NCBI RefSeq assembly: GCF_017833525.1
Contig: NZ_JAFICD010000001.1
Location: forward strand, 2,232,001 to 2,296,000
Length of the DNA: 64,000 nucleotides
Direction: 5' to 3'
DNA from: Duganella sp. 1411
GTDB taxonomy: Bacteria > Pseudomonadota > Gammaproteobacteria > Burkholderiales > Burkholderiaceae_D
The notes beneath the pieces are model-generated. The model ran no database searches. It was not told where the DNA came from and was given only the letters and a program-made list of their open reading frames with translations. The position numbers and the translations under genes were made by a program. Positions within the stretch are counted from its first letter, which is position 1. Each line of letters opens with the position of its first letter. Of the stretch, positions 56,338 through 64,000 are shown in pieces.

Positions 56338-56351
56338 TTGATACGGATCAG
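56338..56351 (+). promoter_or_regulatory. Second FNR-like box upstream of fdnG
   Basis: TTGAT-ACGG-ATCAG differs from consensus at one base. Its centre lies 43 bp downstream of the first box, close to four helical turns. TACACT at 56377-56382, behind TG, could be the -10 element; the box would then sit close to -41.5, the class II activator position. Confidence 0.55.
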
Positions 56352-56415
56352 CAGTATGCAATTAATATGATGGTGCTACACTCGGAAGGTTCCTTCGATC
56401 AACTGAGAGGCTCCA

Positions 56416-59400
56416 ATGAACCAGATGTCCAGGCGACAGTTCCTTCGGGTGACTGGCGCAACCATCGCGGGTTCGAGCATCGCGCTCCTCGGCTTCGCGC
56501 CGGCGACGGCCCTGGCCGAAGTCCGGCAGTACAAGCTGGCGCGCAGCACCGAAACCCGCAACACCTGCCCCTACTGCTCCGTAGGCTGCGGAATCCTGAT
56601 GTACGGCCTGGGGGACGGTGCCAAAAACGCCACCGCCAGCATCATCCACATCGAGGGCGATGCCGACCACCCGGTCAACCGTGGCACGCTCTGTCCGAAA
56701 GGCGCAAGCCTGATCGACTTTATCCACTCCCCGAATCGCTTGATGGTGCCGGAATACCGCGCGCCCGGCGCCACGGAATGGAGCAAGATCTCCTGGGACG
56801 ACGCGCTCACGCGCATCGCCAAGTTGATGAAAACCGACCGCGACGCCAACTTCATCGAGAAGAGCGCCGATGGCAAAACCGTCAACCGCTGGACCACCAC
56901 CGGCATGCTGTGCGCGTCGGCCGGCTCCAACGAGGTAGGCTATCTAACCCATAAAACCATGCGCAGTCTGGGCATGCTCGCATTCGACAATCAAGCACGC
57001 GTATGACACGGTCCAACGGTGGCAGGTCTTGCCTCGACATTTGGACGTGGTGCGATGACGAATCACTGGGTGGACATCAAGAACGCCGATGTCATCCTGG
57101 TCATGGGCGGAAACGCCGCTGAAGCACACCCTTGCGGATTCAAATGGGTCACGGAAGCGAAGGCGCATCGCGGCGCCAAGCTGGTCGTGGTCGATCCGCG
57201 CTTTACCCGAACCGCCTCGGTAGCCGACTATTACGTCCCTACCCGTACCGGCTCGGACATCGTATTCCTGGGCGGGATCATCAACTATCTGCTCACGAAC
57301 GACAAGATCCAGCACGAGTACGTCCGCAACTACACGGACATGCCGTTCATCGTCCGCGAGGACTTCGCCTTCAACGACGGCCTGTATTCGGGCTACGACG
57401 AGGCGGCCGGAAAATACACGGACAAGAGCAGCTGGAATTACGAGATGGGCGACGATGGCTACGCCAAGATCGATCCGACGCTCGAGCATCCGCGCTGCGT
57501 GTATCAGCTGATGAAGAAGCACTACTCGCGCTACACGCCGGAGATGGTGGAGAAGGCCTGCGGCGTGCCGCCGGAGAAATTCCACAAGGTCGCCGAGATG
57601 CTGGCGTCGACCGCCGTTCCCGGCCGCGCCGCGACCATCCTGTACGCGCTGGGTTGGACCCAGCACTCGACCGGGGCGCAAACCTTGCGCACCGGCGCCA
57701 TGGTGCAGCTCCTGCTGGGGAATATCGGCATCGCCGGCGGCGGCATGAACGCGCTGCGCGGCCACTCCAACATCCAGGGCCTGACCGACCTCGGTCTGCT
57801 GACCAATATGCTGCCCGGTTATCTGACCCTGCCCGGCGAGGCGGAACAGGACTGGGAAGCCTATGCGGCCAAACGGGCGCTCAAGCCTTTGCGTCCGAAC
57901 CAGCTTAGCTACTACAGCAACGCCAAGAAGTTCCTGGTCTCGTTCATGAAGGCCTGGTGGGGCGACGCCGCCACCGAGGAAAACCACTACGCGTTCGACT
58001 ACCTGCCCAAGCTGGACAAGCCGTACGACATGATGCAGGCCTTCGAGCTTATGCATCAGGGGAAAATGAACGGCTACATCTGCCAGGGTTTCAACATCCT
58101 GGCGTCGGCGCCGGACAAGCAGAAGATCACCGAATCGCTGTCGAAGCTGAAGTTCCTGGTAGTGATGGACCCTCTCGCCGTGGAGACGGCGGAGTTCTGG
58201 CGTCCGTTCGGCGAATTCCACCAGGTCGATCCGACCAAGATCATGACCGAAGTGTTCCGCCTGCCGACCACCTGCTTCGCCGAGGAACGCGGCTCGCTGG
58301 TGAGCTCCTCGCGCGTACTGCAATGGCACTGGCAAGGCGCCGAGGGCCCGGGCCAGACCAAGAGCGATCTGGAGATCATGTCCGGCATCTTCATGCGCAT
58401 CCGGAAGATGTACCAGACCGACGGCGGCAAATTCCCCGACCCGATCGTCAACCTGACGTGGAACTACGCCCAGCCTCTGAGCCCGCAGCCGGAGGAGATC
58501 GCGATGGAGTACAACGGCAAGGCGCTCAAGGAGCTCACCGATCCGAAGGACCCGACGAAAGTCATCCTGAAGAAGAACGAGCAACTGGCCGGCTTCGCGC
58601 AACTGCGCGACGACGGCAGCACCGCCTGCGGGTGCTGGATCTTCGCCGGCTGCTGGACCGCCGCCGGCAACCAGATGGGACGCCGCGACAACAGCGACCC
58701 GACCGGCATCGGCAACACGCTGAACTGGGCCTGGGCCTGGCCGGCCAACCGCCGCGTGCTGTACAACCGCGCCTCGTGCGACACCAAGGGCAAGCCGTTC
58801 GATCCGACCCGTAAGCTGATCGGCTGGAACGGCACCAACTGGGCCGGCGCGGACGTACCGGACTTCAAGGCCGACGAACCGCCGGAAAACGGCATGGGTC
58901 CATTCATCATGCTGGCCGAGGGCGTGGCGCGCTTCTACGCGCGTGACGCCATGGCCGAAGGTCCGTTCCCGGAACACTACGAGCCGTTCGAAACGCCGGT
59001 CGGCCACAACCCGATGCACCCGACGAACCCGCGCGCCACCAGCAATCCGGCCGGCCGCATGTTCCCGGGCGACAGGGCAAAGCTGGGCAAGGCGAACGAG
59101 TATCCGCACGTGGCGACCAGCTACCGGTTGACGGAGCACTTCCACTACTGGACCAAGCATGCGCGCCTGAACGCGATCATCCAACCGGAGCAATTCGTCG
59201 AAATCGGCGAAGACCTCGGCAAGGAGTTGGGCGTGGTGCACGGCGACCGTGTCAAGGTCAGCTCCAAGCGCGGACATATCGTGGCCAAGGCCGTGGTGAC
59301 CAAGCGTATCAAGGCATTGACCATCGACGGCAAGAAGACCCACCAGGTCGGACTGCCGATTCACTTCGGGTTCAAGGGAGTCACCAAACCGGGCTACCTG

Positions 59401-59487
59401 ATCAACACCCTGACGCCGACGGTTGGAGACGGCAATTCGCAGACACCGGAATTCAAGTCGTTCCTGGTGAAAGTGGAAAAAGCATGA
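56416..59487 (+). CDS. fdnG: Formate dehydrogenase, selenocysteine-containing catalytic subunit (UGA at 57004-57006 read as Sec)
   Basis: A 1023-residue periplasmic molybdopterin enzyme that oxidises formate. A Tat signal (SRRQFLRV, residues 5-12) is followed by the [4Fe-4S] ligands C51, C54, C58 and C93. The in-frame UGA at codon 197 lies in [19 protein letters not shown], the active-site context of E. coli FdnG and FdoG (Sec196). The frame continues without break to 59487. A SECIS hairpin follows the UGA. Length matches E. coli FdnG (1015). Splitting it at 57006 would be a mis-annotation. The homologue could equally be called fdoG. Confidence 0.95.
57013..57044 (+). promoter_or_regulatory. 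Bacterial SECIS element in the fdnG mRNA
   Basis: Downstream of the UGA the RNA folds as CGG-U-GGCA-GGUCU-UGCC-UCG (57017-57036). The loop GGUCU and the single bulged U are the features SelB recognises in E. coli fdhF. The bulged U (57020) is base 17 counted from the U of UGA, as in E. coli. A lower stem CCAA/TTGG (57013-57016 with 57041-57044) extends it. Confidence 0.92.
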
Positions 59488-59506
59488 CGGCCCGAGGAGA
59501 ATAAAC

Positions 59507-60421
59507 ATGGCTTTACAATCACTTGATATCAAACGGATGTCGGCCACCACGGTGCAGACGCCGGTGGCACGCACGCCGGTCACCGGCACCGTGGCCAAGC
59601 TGATCGACGTGTCGAAGTGTATCGGCTGCAAGGCATGCCAGACCGCCTGCATGGAATGGAACGACCTGCGCGACGACGTCGGCGAAACCACCGGCGTGTA
59701 CGACAACCCGCTCGACCTGACGCCGCAATCGTGGACCGTGATGCGTTTTTCGGAGCACGAGACCAGCGACGGCAACCTCGAATGGCTGATCCGCAAGGAC
59801 GGCTGCATGCACTGCGAGGACCCGGGCTGCCTGAAGGCCTGCCCGGCCCCGGGCGCCATCGTCCAGTACACCAACGGCATTGTGGATTTCCATCAGGAGA
59901 ACTGCATCGGCTGCGGCTACTGCGTCGCCGGCTGCCCGTTCGACGTGCCGCGTATCTCGAAGAAGGACGACCGCGCCTACAAGTGCACACTGTGCTCGGA
60001 CCGCGTGGCCGTCGGCCAGGAACCGGCCTGCGTCAAGACCTGCCCGACCGGCGCGATCGTCTTCGGCACCAAGGAAGACATGAAGGAGCACGCGGCCGAG
60101 CGCATCGAGGACCTGAAGTCGCGCGGCTACGCCAACGCCGGGCTGTACGACCCGGCCGGTGTCGGCGGCACCCACGTGATGTACGTGCTGCACCACGCGG
60201 ACAAGGCGCCGCTGTACCATGGACTGAAGCAGAATCCGAGCATCAGCCCGATGGTCGGCTTGTGGAAAGGCTTGACCAAGCCGCTCGCGCTGGCCGGCAT
60301 CGCCGCGACGGCGCTGGCGGGCTGGTTCCATTATTCGCGCGTCGGTCCGAATGAGGTCAGCAGGGACGAGGAAGCGGAGGCGCTGCACGAGGCCAACCGG
60401 ATCAGGGAGAGCGAGAAATGA
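59507..60421 (+). CDS. fdnH: Formate dehydrogenase, iron-sulfur (beta) subunit
   Basis: A 304-residue subunit that passes electrons from the catalytic subunit to cytochrome b. Four ferredoxin-type motifs are visible: [40 protein letters not shown] and [20 protein letters not shown] (extending to CPTG). A single C-terminal membrane helix ([20 protein letters not shown]) anchors it, as in FdnH. It begins 19 nt after fdnG behind a GAGGAGA site, and its stop overlaps fdnI by 4 bp. Confidence 0.97.
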   Translation: MALQSLDIKRMSATTVQTPVARTPVTGTVAKLIDVSKCIGCKACQTACMEWNDLRDDVGETTGVYDNPLDLTPQSWTVMRFSEHETSDGNLEWLIRKDGCMHCEDPGCLKACPAPGAIVQYTNGIVDFHQENCIGCGYCVAGCPFDVPRISKKDDRAYKCTLCSDRVAVGQEPACVKTCPTGAIVFGTKEDMKEHAAERIEDLKSRGYANAGLYDPAGVGGTHVMYVLHHADKAPLYHGLKQNPSISPMVGLWKGLTKPLALAGIAATALAGWFHYSRVGPNEVSRDEEAEALHEANRIRESEK

Positions 60422-61092
60422 GCACACACTCAAACAACCCTCTGCGCGACAAGGACGGCAATCCGCTGATCGAACGCTACACGCCGAATGAACGCAGCAA
60501 CCACTGGATCACCGCCATCTGCTTTATCGTGCTGACGGTGTCCGGCCTGGCCATGTTCCATCCGGCGACAGCGTGGATGGCGGTGTTCCTGGGCGGCGGC
60601 CAGTGGACGCGCATCCTGCATCCCTTCTTCGGGATACTGATGTTCGTCTCCTTCGCGCTGCTGGTGGTGCGCTTCTGGCATCACAACCGCTTCGAACAGG
60701 GCGACAAGCAATGGCTCAAGCAGTTTGACGACGTGGTCAACAACCGCGAGGACAGGCTGCCCAGGGTCGGCCGCTACAACGCCGGCCAGAAGGTGCTGTT
60801 CTATGTGCTGATCCTGTGCATGGTGGGGCTGCTGTTGTCGGGCATCGTTATCTGGCGCGCGTACTTCGCGTTCTACTTCCCGATCGAAGTGGTACGCTTC
60901 GCAGCGCTGCTGCACGCGTTCTGCGCTTTTGTGATCATTTGCTCAATAGTGGTCCACATCTACGCCGGCATCTGGGTCAAGGGCTCGATCGGCGCGATGG
61001 TGCGCGGCACGGTCACCTACGGGTGGGCGCGCAAGCATCACCCGCGCTGGTTCGAGGAAGTCGCGCGCAACGCAAACAAGCCGCGCGATTGA
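60418..61092 (+). CDS. fdnI: Formate dehydrogenase, cytochrome b556 (gamma) subunit
   Basis: A 224-residue membrane subunit with four predicted helices ([20 protein letters not shown] is the first). It binds two hemes b and reduces quinone. Histidines in [25 protein letters not shown] and [10 protein letters not shown] are candidate heme ligands. It completes the fdnGHI trio; start overlaps fdnH (ATGA). A gap of 102 nt follows, with a small TTGTG/CACAA hairpin near its start. Confidence 0.96.
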   Translation: MSTHSNNPLRDKDGNPLIERYTPNERSNHWITAICFIVLTVSGLAMFHPATAWMAVFLGGGQWTRILHPFFGILMFVSFALLVVRFWHHNRFEQGDKQWLKQFDDVVNNREDRLPRVGRYNAGQKVLFYVLILCMVGLLLSGIVIWRAYFAFYFPIEVVRFAALLHAFCAFVIICSIVVHIYAGIWVKGSIGAMVRGTVTYGWARKHHPRWFEEVARNANKPRD

Positions 61093-61194
61093 ATAGTCAA
61101 TTTGTGATTCACAATTTGGGATTAAAATACTTCCCAGGCCGGCGGCCTTCGTCACAAGCGTTTCCAGCGCCGCCGGCAAACCGGGAGACATCAT

Positions 61195-62205
61195 TTGGTA
61201 CAACGTCTGCTTGAACCGGGCGAAATCGAATCGCTCGATCACAATGCGATACCGCGCTTGCTGCTGCCGCAAGCGCGCGCTCTTTTTACCGCGCGCGCGG
61301 CCCGTCTGCGCCAACTCGCGAACAACGACATCATCGGCATTCCCGTCGGCGAATCGATGCAGGGCTACCTGCGCCTGATGGCCGCCCTGGTCGACGCCCA
61401 GGCGGCCGTCGCCGCGTCGCTCCCGGCCCACACCTTCGCGCTGCCGGATGCGGCGGAAATCACATTATCGCTGGACCACAACATGCCGCCGCTGCCGGTC
61501 AGCGGCGCCCGTCCGGCGTCGTGGCGCACCGTGTTCGGCGCCATCCTCGACCAACTGGAGCCGCTGGCCGCGCAGCAGCCGCAAATGGCGGGGGTGCTGG
61601 CGCAGCTGCGCGAGCTCGATGCCGCCCAGCTGGAAGGCTGCGCCGACGCCGTGCTGGCGGAAGTGACCGAAGGCGTCGACCCGTTGCACGCGCCGTTCGT
61701 CGCCGCCGCGCTGCAAGTGGTGTGGGCGATGCGCGCCAGCCAGCTCGACTCCCCGGCGGTGCAACCGCTGGTGACCAACACGCTGTGCCCCGTATGCGGC
61801 TCGCACCCGGTGGCCAGCGTGATCCGTATCGGCGGACAGTCGCAGGGCTACCGCTATCTGCATTGCGGCGCCTGCGCCAGCGAATGGCATATGGTGCGGG
61901 TCAAGTGCTCGTGCTGCGAGCACACCTCCAAAATCGCCTACCAAAGCCTGGAGGCGGCCGACAACCAGCCCGCGGCGGCGGCCGATCCGGCTGTCATCAA
62001 CAAGGCCAACGACCCAAGCAAGGTGGCGCGCGCCGAGACCTGCGACGACTGCAAAACCTACCGCAAGATCTTCAACCAGGAACACGACTTCAACGTCGAG
62101 CCGCTGGCCGACGATCTGGCCAGCCTGACGCTGGACCTGCTGGTGGGCGAGGCCGGCTACGCCCGCGCCAGCGGCAACCCGCTGTTGTGGTTCAACGCCG
62201 CATGA
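61195..62205 (+). CDS. fdhE: Formate dehydrogenase accessory protein FdhE
   Basis: A 336-residue cytoplasmic protein needed for maturation of respiratory formate dehydrogenases. The C-terminal half carries rubredoxin-like cysteine pairs: CPVCGSHPVASV, CGACASEWHMVRVKCSCCEH and CDDCKTYRKIF. The start is probably TTG 61195, preceded by GGGAGA 7 nt upstream; I see no better in-frame ATG nearby. The stop overlaps selA by 4 bp, coupling enzyme maturation with selenocysteine synthesis. Confidence 0.93.
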   Translation: MVQRLLEPGEIESLDHNAIPRLLLPQARALFTARAARLRQLANNDIIGIPVGESMQGYLRLMAALVDAQAAVAASLPAHTFALPDAAEITLSLDHNMPPLPVSGARPASWRTVFGAILDQLEPLAAQQPQMAGVLAQLRELDAAQLEGCADAVLAEVTEGVDPLHAPFVAAALQVVWAMRASQLDSPAVQPLVTNTLCPVCGSHPVASVIRIGGQSQGYRYLHCGACASEWHMVRVKCSCCEHTSKIAYQSLEAADNQPAAAADPAVINKANDPSKVARAETCDDCKTYRKIFNQEHDFNVEPLADDLASLTLDLLVGEAGYARASGNPLLWFNAA

Positions 62206-63659
62206 GCGGCCCCGCCAACTCGCCAAAGCCGGCCGGCGCGATCCACCTGCCGGCCGTGCATCTGATCCTGTCCGACGCCGGCTGCCAGGCGCTGATCGCC
62301 GAATACGGCCGCACGCAAACGACGGATGCGGCGCGCGCGCTGCTGGCCGAGTTGCGCGGCCTGCTGCTGGCCGCGCGCGACGGCAGCGGCCATGGTCCGG
62401 TCGACACCGACACTTCCATCCCCACGCTGCTAACGATGCTGGCCGCGCGCCTGCGCGAGGCCAACCGCTCGCCGCTGCGTCCCGTGTTCAACCTGACCGG
62501 CACCGTCCTGCACACCAATCTGGGACGCGCCCTGCTGCCCGACAGCGCGGTGCAGGCCGTGGCCGAGGCGCTGCGCTGGCCGATGAACCTGGAGTGGGAC
62601 ATCGACACCGGCAAACGCGGCGACCGCGACAACCTGGTCGAGGATCTGCTGCTGGAACTGACCGGCGCGGAAGCGGCCACCATCGTCAACAACAACGCCG
62701 CCGCCGTGCTGTTGATGCTCAACACCCTGGCGCAGGGCCGCGAGGTCATCGTCTCGCGCGGGGAGCTGGTGGAAATCGGCGGCGCCTTCCGCATCCCCGA
62801 TATCATGACGCGCGCCGGCGCCGTGCTGCGCGAAGTGGGCAGCACCAACCGCACGCATTTGAAGGACTACGCCGAGGCGGCCGGCGCACAGACGGCGCTG
62901 ATGATGAAGGTCCATTGCAGTAACTACGCGATCACCGGCTTCACCAAAAGCGTCGAGCTGCCGGAGCTGGTGCCGCTCGCGCGCGAACACAATATCCCGA
63001 CCGCCGTGGACCTGGGCAGCGGCACGCTGGTCGACCTCGAACAATACGGCCTGCCGCACGAAACCACGGTGCGCGAAACCATCGCCGCAGGCGCCGACCT
63101 GGTCACCTTCAGCGGCGACAAGCTGCTGGGCGGGCCGCAATGCGGCATCATCGTCGGCCGCGCGGACCTGATCGCGCAAATCAAAAAGAACCCGCTCAAG
63201 CGCGCGCTGCGCGTCGGCAAACTGACGCTGGCCGCGCTGGAACCGGTGCTGGCCTTGTACCGGGCGCCGGACCTGCTGCCCGAGCGCCTGACCACCTTGA
63301 AGCTGCTGACCCGCCCCGCCGCCGCCATGCGCGCGCAGGCGCTGGCCATCCTGCCGCTGCTGCAGGAGGCGCTGGGCGACGGCTACACGGTCAGCGAAGA
63401 ACCGATGATGAGCCAGATCGGCAGCGGCGCCCTGCCCGTCGACCAGCTGCACAGCCACGGGCTGGCGATACGGGCCGCCGCGACGGTCCGCACCGGCAAC
63501 GCGCTCGGTGTGCTCGAACAGCGGCTGCGCGCCCTGCCGCTGCCAGTGATCGGCCGCGTTTCGCAGGACGCACTGTGGCTGGACCTGCGCTGCCTGGACC
63601 AGCACCAGCAGCAGCGCTTCATCGAGCAACTGCCCCTGTTGGGACAGACACCCGCATGA
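62202..63659 (+). CDS. selA: L-seryl-tRNA(Sec) selenium transferase
   Basis: SelA converts seryl-tRNA(Sec) to selenocysteyl-tRNA(Sec) with selenophosphate. The 485-residue protein shows [20 protein letters not shown], the strand [15 protein letters not shown] and the PLP lysine K307 in [14 protein letters not shown]. The start ATG 62202 overlaps the fdhE stop; longer open frames upstream are shadows of fdhE. The stop overlaps selB by 4 bp. Confidence 0.97.
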   Translation: MSGPANSPKPAGAIHLPAVHLILSDAGCQALIAEYGRTQTTDAARALLAELRGLLLAARDGSGHGPVDTDTSIPTLLTMLAARLREANRSPLRPVFNLTGTVLHTNLGRALLPDSAVQAVAEALRWPMNLEWDIDTGKRGDRDNLVEDLLLELTGAEAATIVNNNAAAVLLMLNTLAQGREVIVSRGELVEIGGAFRIPDIMTRAGAVLREVGSTNRTHLKDYAEAAGAQTALMMKVHCSNYAITGFTKSVELPELVPLAREHNIPTAVDLGSGTLVDLEQYGLPHETTVRETIAAGADLVTFSGDKLLGGPQCGIIVGRADLIAQIKKNPLKRALRVGKLTLAALEPVLALYRAPDLLPERLTTLKLLTRPAAAMRAQALAILPLLQEALGDGYTVSEEPMMSQIGSGALPVDQLHSHGLAIRAAATVRTGNALGVLEQRLRALPLPVIGRVSQDALWLDLRCLDQHQQQRFIEQLPLLGQTPA

Positions 63660-64000
63660 TCGTCGGCACCGCAGGTCATATCGACCATGGTAAAACCACG
63701 CTCACGCGCGCGCTGACGGGCGTCGACACCGATCGTCTGAAGGAGGAAAAGGCACGCGGCATCTCGATCGAACTCGGATACGCTTACGCGCCGCTGGCCG
63801 GCGGCGACATCCTCGGCGTGATCGACGTTCCGGGACACGAAAAATTCATCCGCACGATGGCGGCCGGCGTCACCGGCATCGACGCCGCGCTGCTGGTGAT
63901 CGCCGCCGACGACGGCATCATGCCACAGACGCTGGAACACCTGGCCATTCTGCGGCTGCTCGGCGTGCGGCGCGGCGCGGTGGCGCTGACCAAGATCGAC
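63656..64000 (+). CDS. selB: Selenocysteine-specific elongation factor SelB, 5' part (continues past the window)
   Basis: The first 115 codons are present. The GTPase motifs are clear: [20 protein letters not shown] (P-loop), [12 protein letters not shown] (switch I), [13 protein letters not shown] (G3) and LTKID at the window edge (G4). SelB delivers Sec-tRNA to UGA codons marked by SECIS hairpins such as the one in fdnG. It overlaps selA by 4 bp (ATGA). No frame break is seen in the visible part. Confidence 0.97.
   Translation, partial: MIVGTAGHIDHGKTTLTRALTGVDTDRLKEEKARGISIELGYAYAPLAGGDILGVIDVPGHEKFIRTMAAGVTGIDAALLVIAADDGIMPQTLEHLAILRLLGVRRGAVALTKID

Noticed and set aside
56416..57006. 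fdnG read as a pseudogene or two genes because of an in-frame TGA
   Set aside because: The TGA is at the conserved selenocysteine codon, a SECIS hairpin follows, the frame continues with family sequence, and selA and selB lie downstream.

Overview
The window comes from a high-GC betaproteobacterium, most likely Burkholderiales, family Oxalobacteraceae (Massilia/Duganella-like). The evidence is the 14-gene nuo operon downstream of tpiA-secG-tRNA-Leu, a DUF2818 gene after nuoN, and many TonB-dependent receptors and secreted glycoside hydrolases. This placement is inferred from gene content and order; no database search was made.

Region 1 (1-1874) is a small toxin-antitoxin array. It holds the 3' end of one brnT, a complete brnT, and three related proteins that join a BrnA-like N-terminus to a DUF433 domain. 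The array abuts and overlaps ispF. Region 2 (1814-4630, minus strand) holds ispF, ispD, a secreted HExxH protein, a Nudix hydrolase and a DUF2818 membrane protein. Region 3 (4630-21079, minus strand) holds the complete nuoA-N operon for respiratory complex I, preceded by tRNA-Leu(GAG), secG and tpiA. Region 4 (21188-23729, minus strand) holds a quinone oxidoreductase-like gene, a Sel1-repeat protein and a DUF2807 protein. A perfect 43-bp-arm inverted repeat lies between the first two.

Region 5 (23929-34128, minus strand) looks like a system for sensing and using amino-sugar oligosaccharides. It has a two-component system translationally coupled to a sugar-binding protein, a GH20 hexosaminidase, a TonB receptor and a second sugar-binding protein. 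No ABC permease or ATPase gene is present. Region 6 (34470-52502) is a mannan/galactoglucomannan utilisation locus. It has a TonB receptor, two SGNH esterases (one CE2-like), a GH2 beta-mannosidase candidate, a GH27 alpha-galactosidase, a GH5 mannanase, a GH3 beta-glucosidase, an FHS-type sugar transporter, a LacI-family regulator, a probable mannose isomerase and a fructokinase. Together these predict extracellular and periplasmic breakdown, uptake, then mannose to fructose to fructose-6-phosphate. Three promoters in this locus carry the same 21-bp palindrome, GTTTAG-N9-(C/T)TAAAC, placed 23-24 bp upstream of a TTGACC -35 element.

Region 7 (52541-56264) pairs a TonB receptor with a MINPP-type histidine phosphatase (phytase-like) behind a candidate Pho box. 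Region 8 (56295-64000) is a selenocysteine formate dehydrogenase island: fdnG with an in-frame UGA and a clear SECIS hairpin, fdnH, fdnI, fdhE, selA and the start of selB. It lies behind one perfect and one near-perfect FNR box.

The most novel-looking features are the BrnA-DUF433 hybrid antitoxin array, the fixed operator/promoter geometry in the mannan locus, the Pho-box/TonB/MINPP unit, and the orphan binding proteins coupled to a two-component system.
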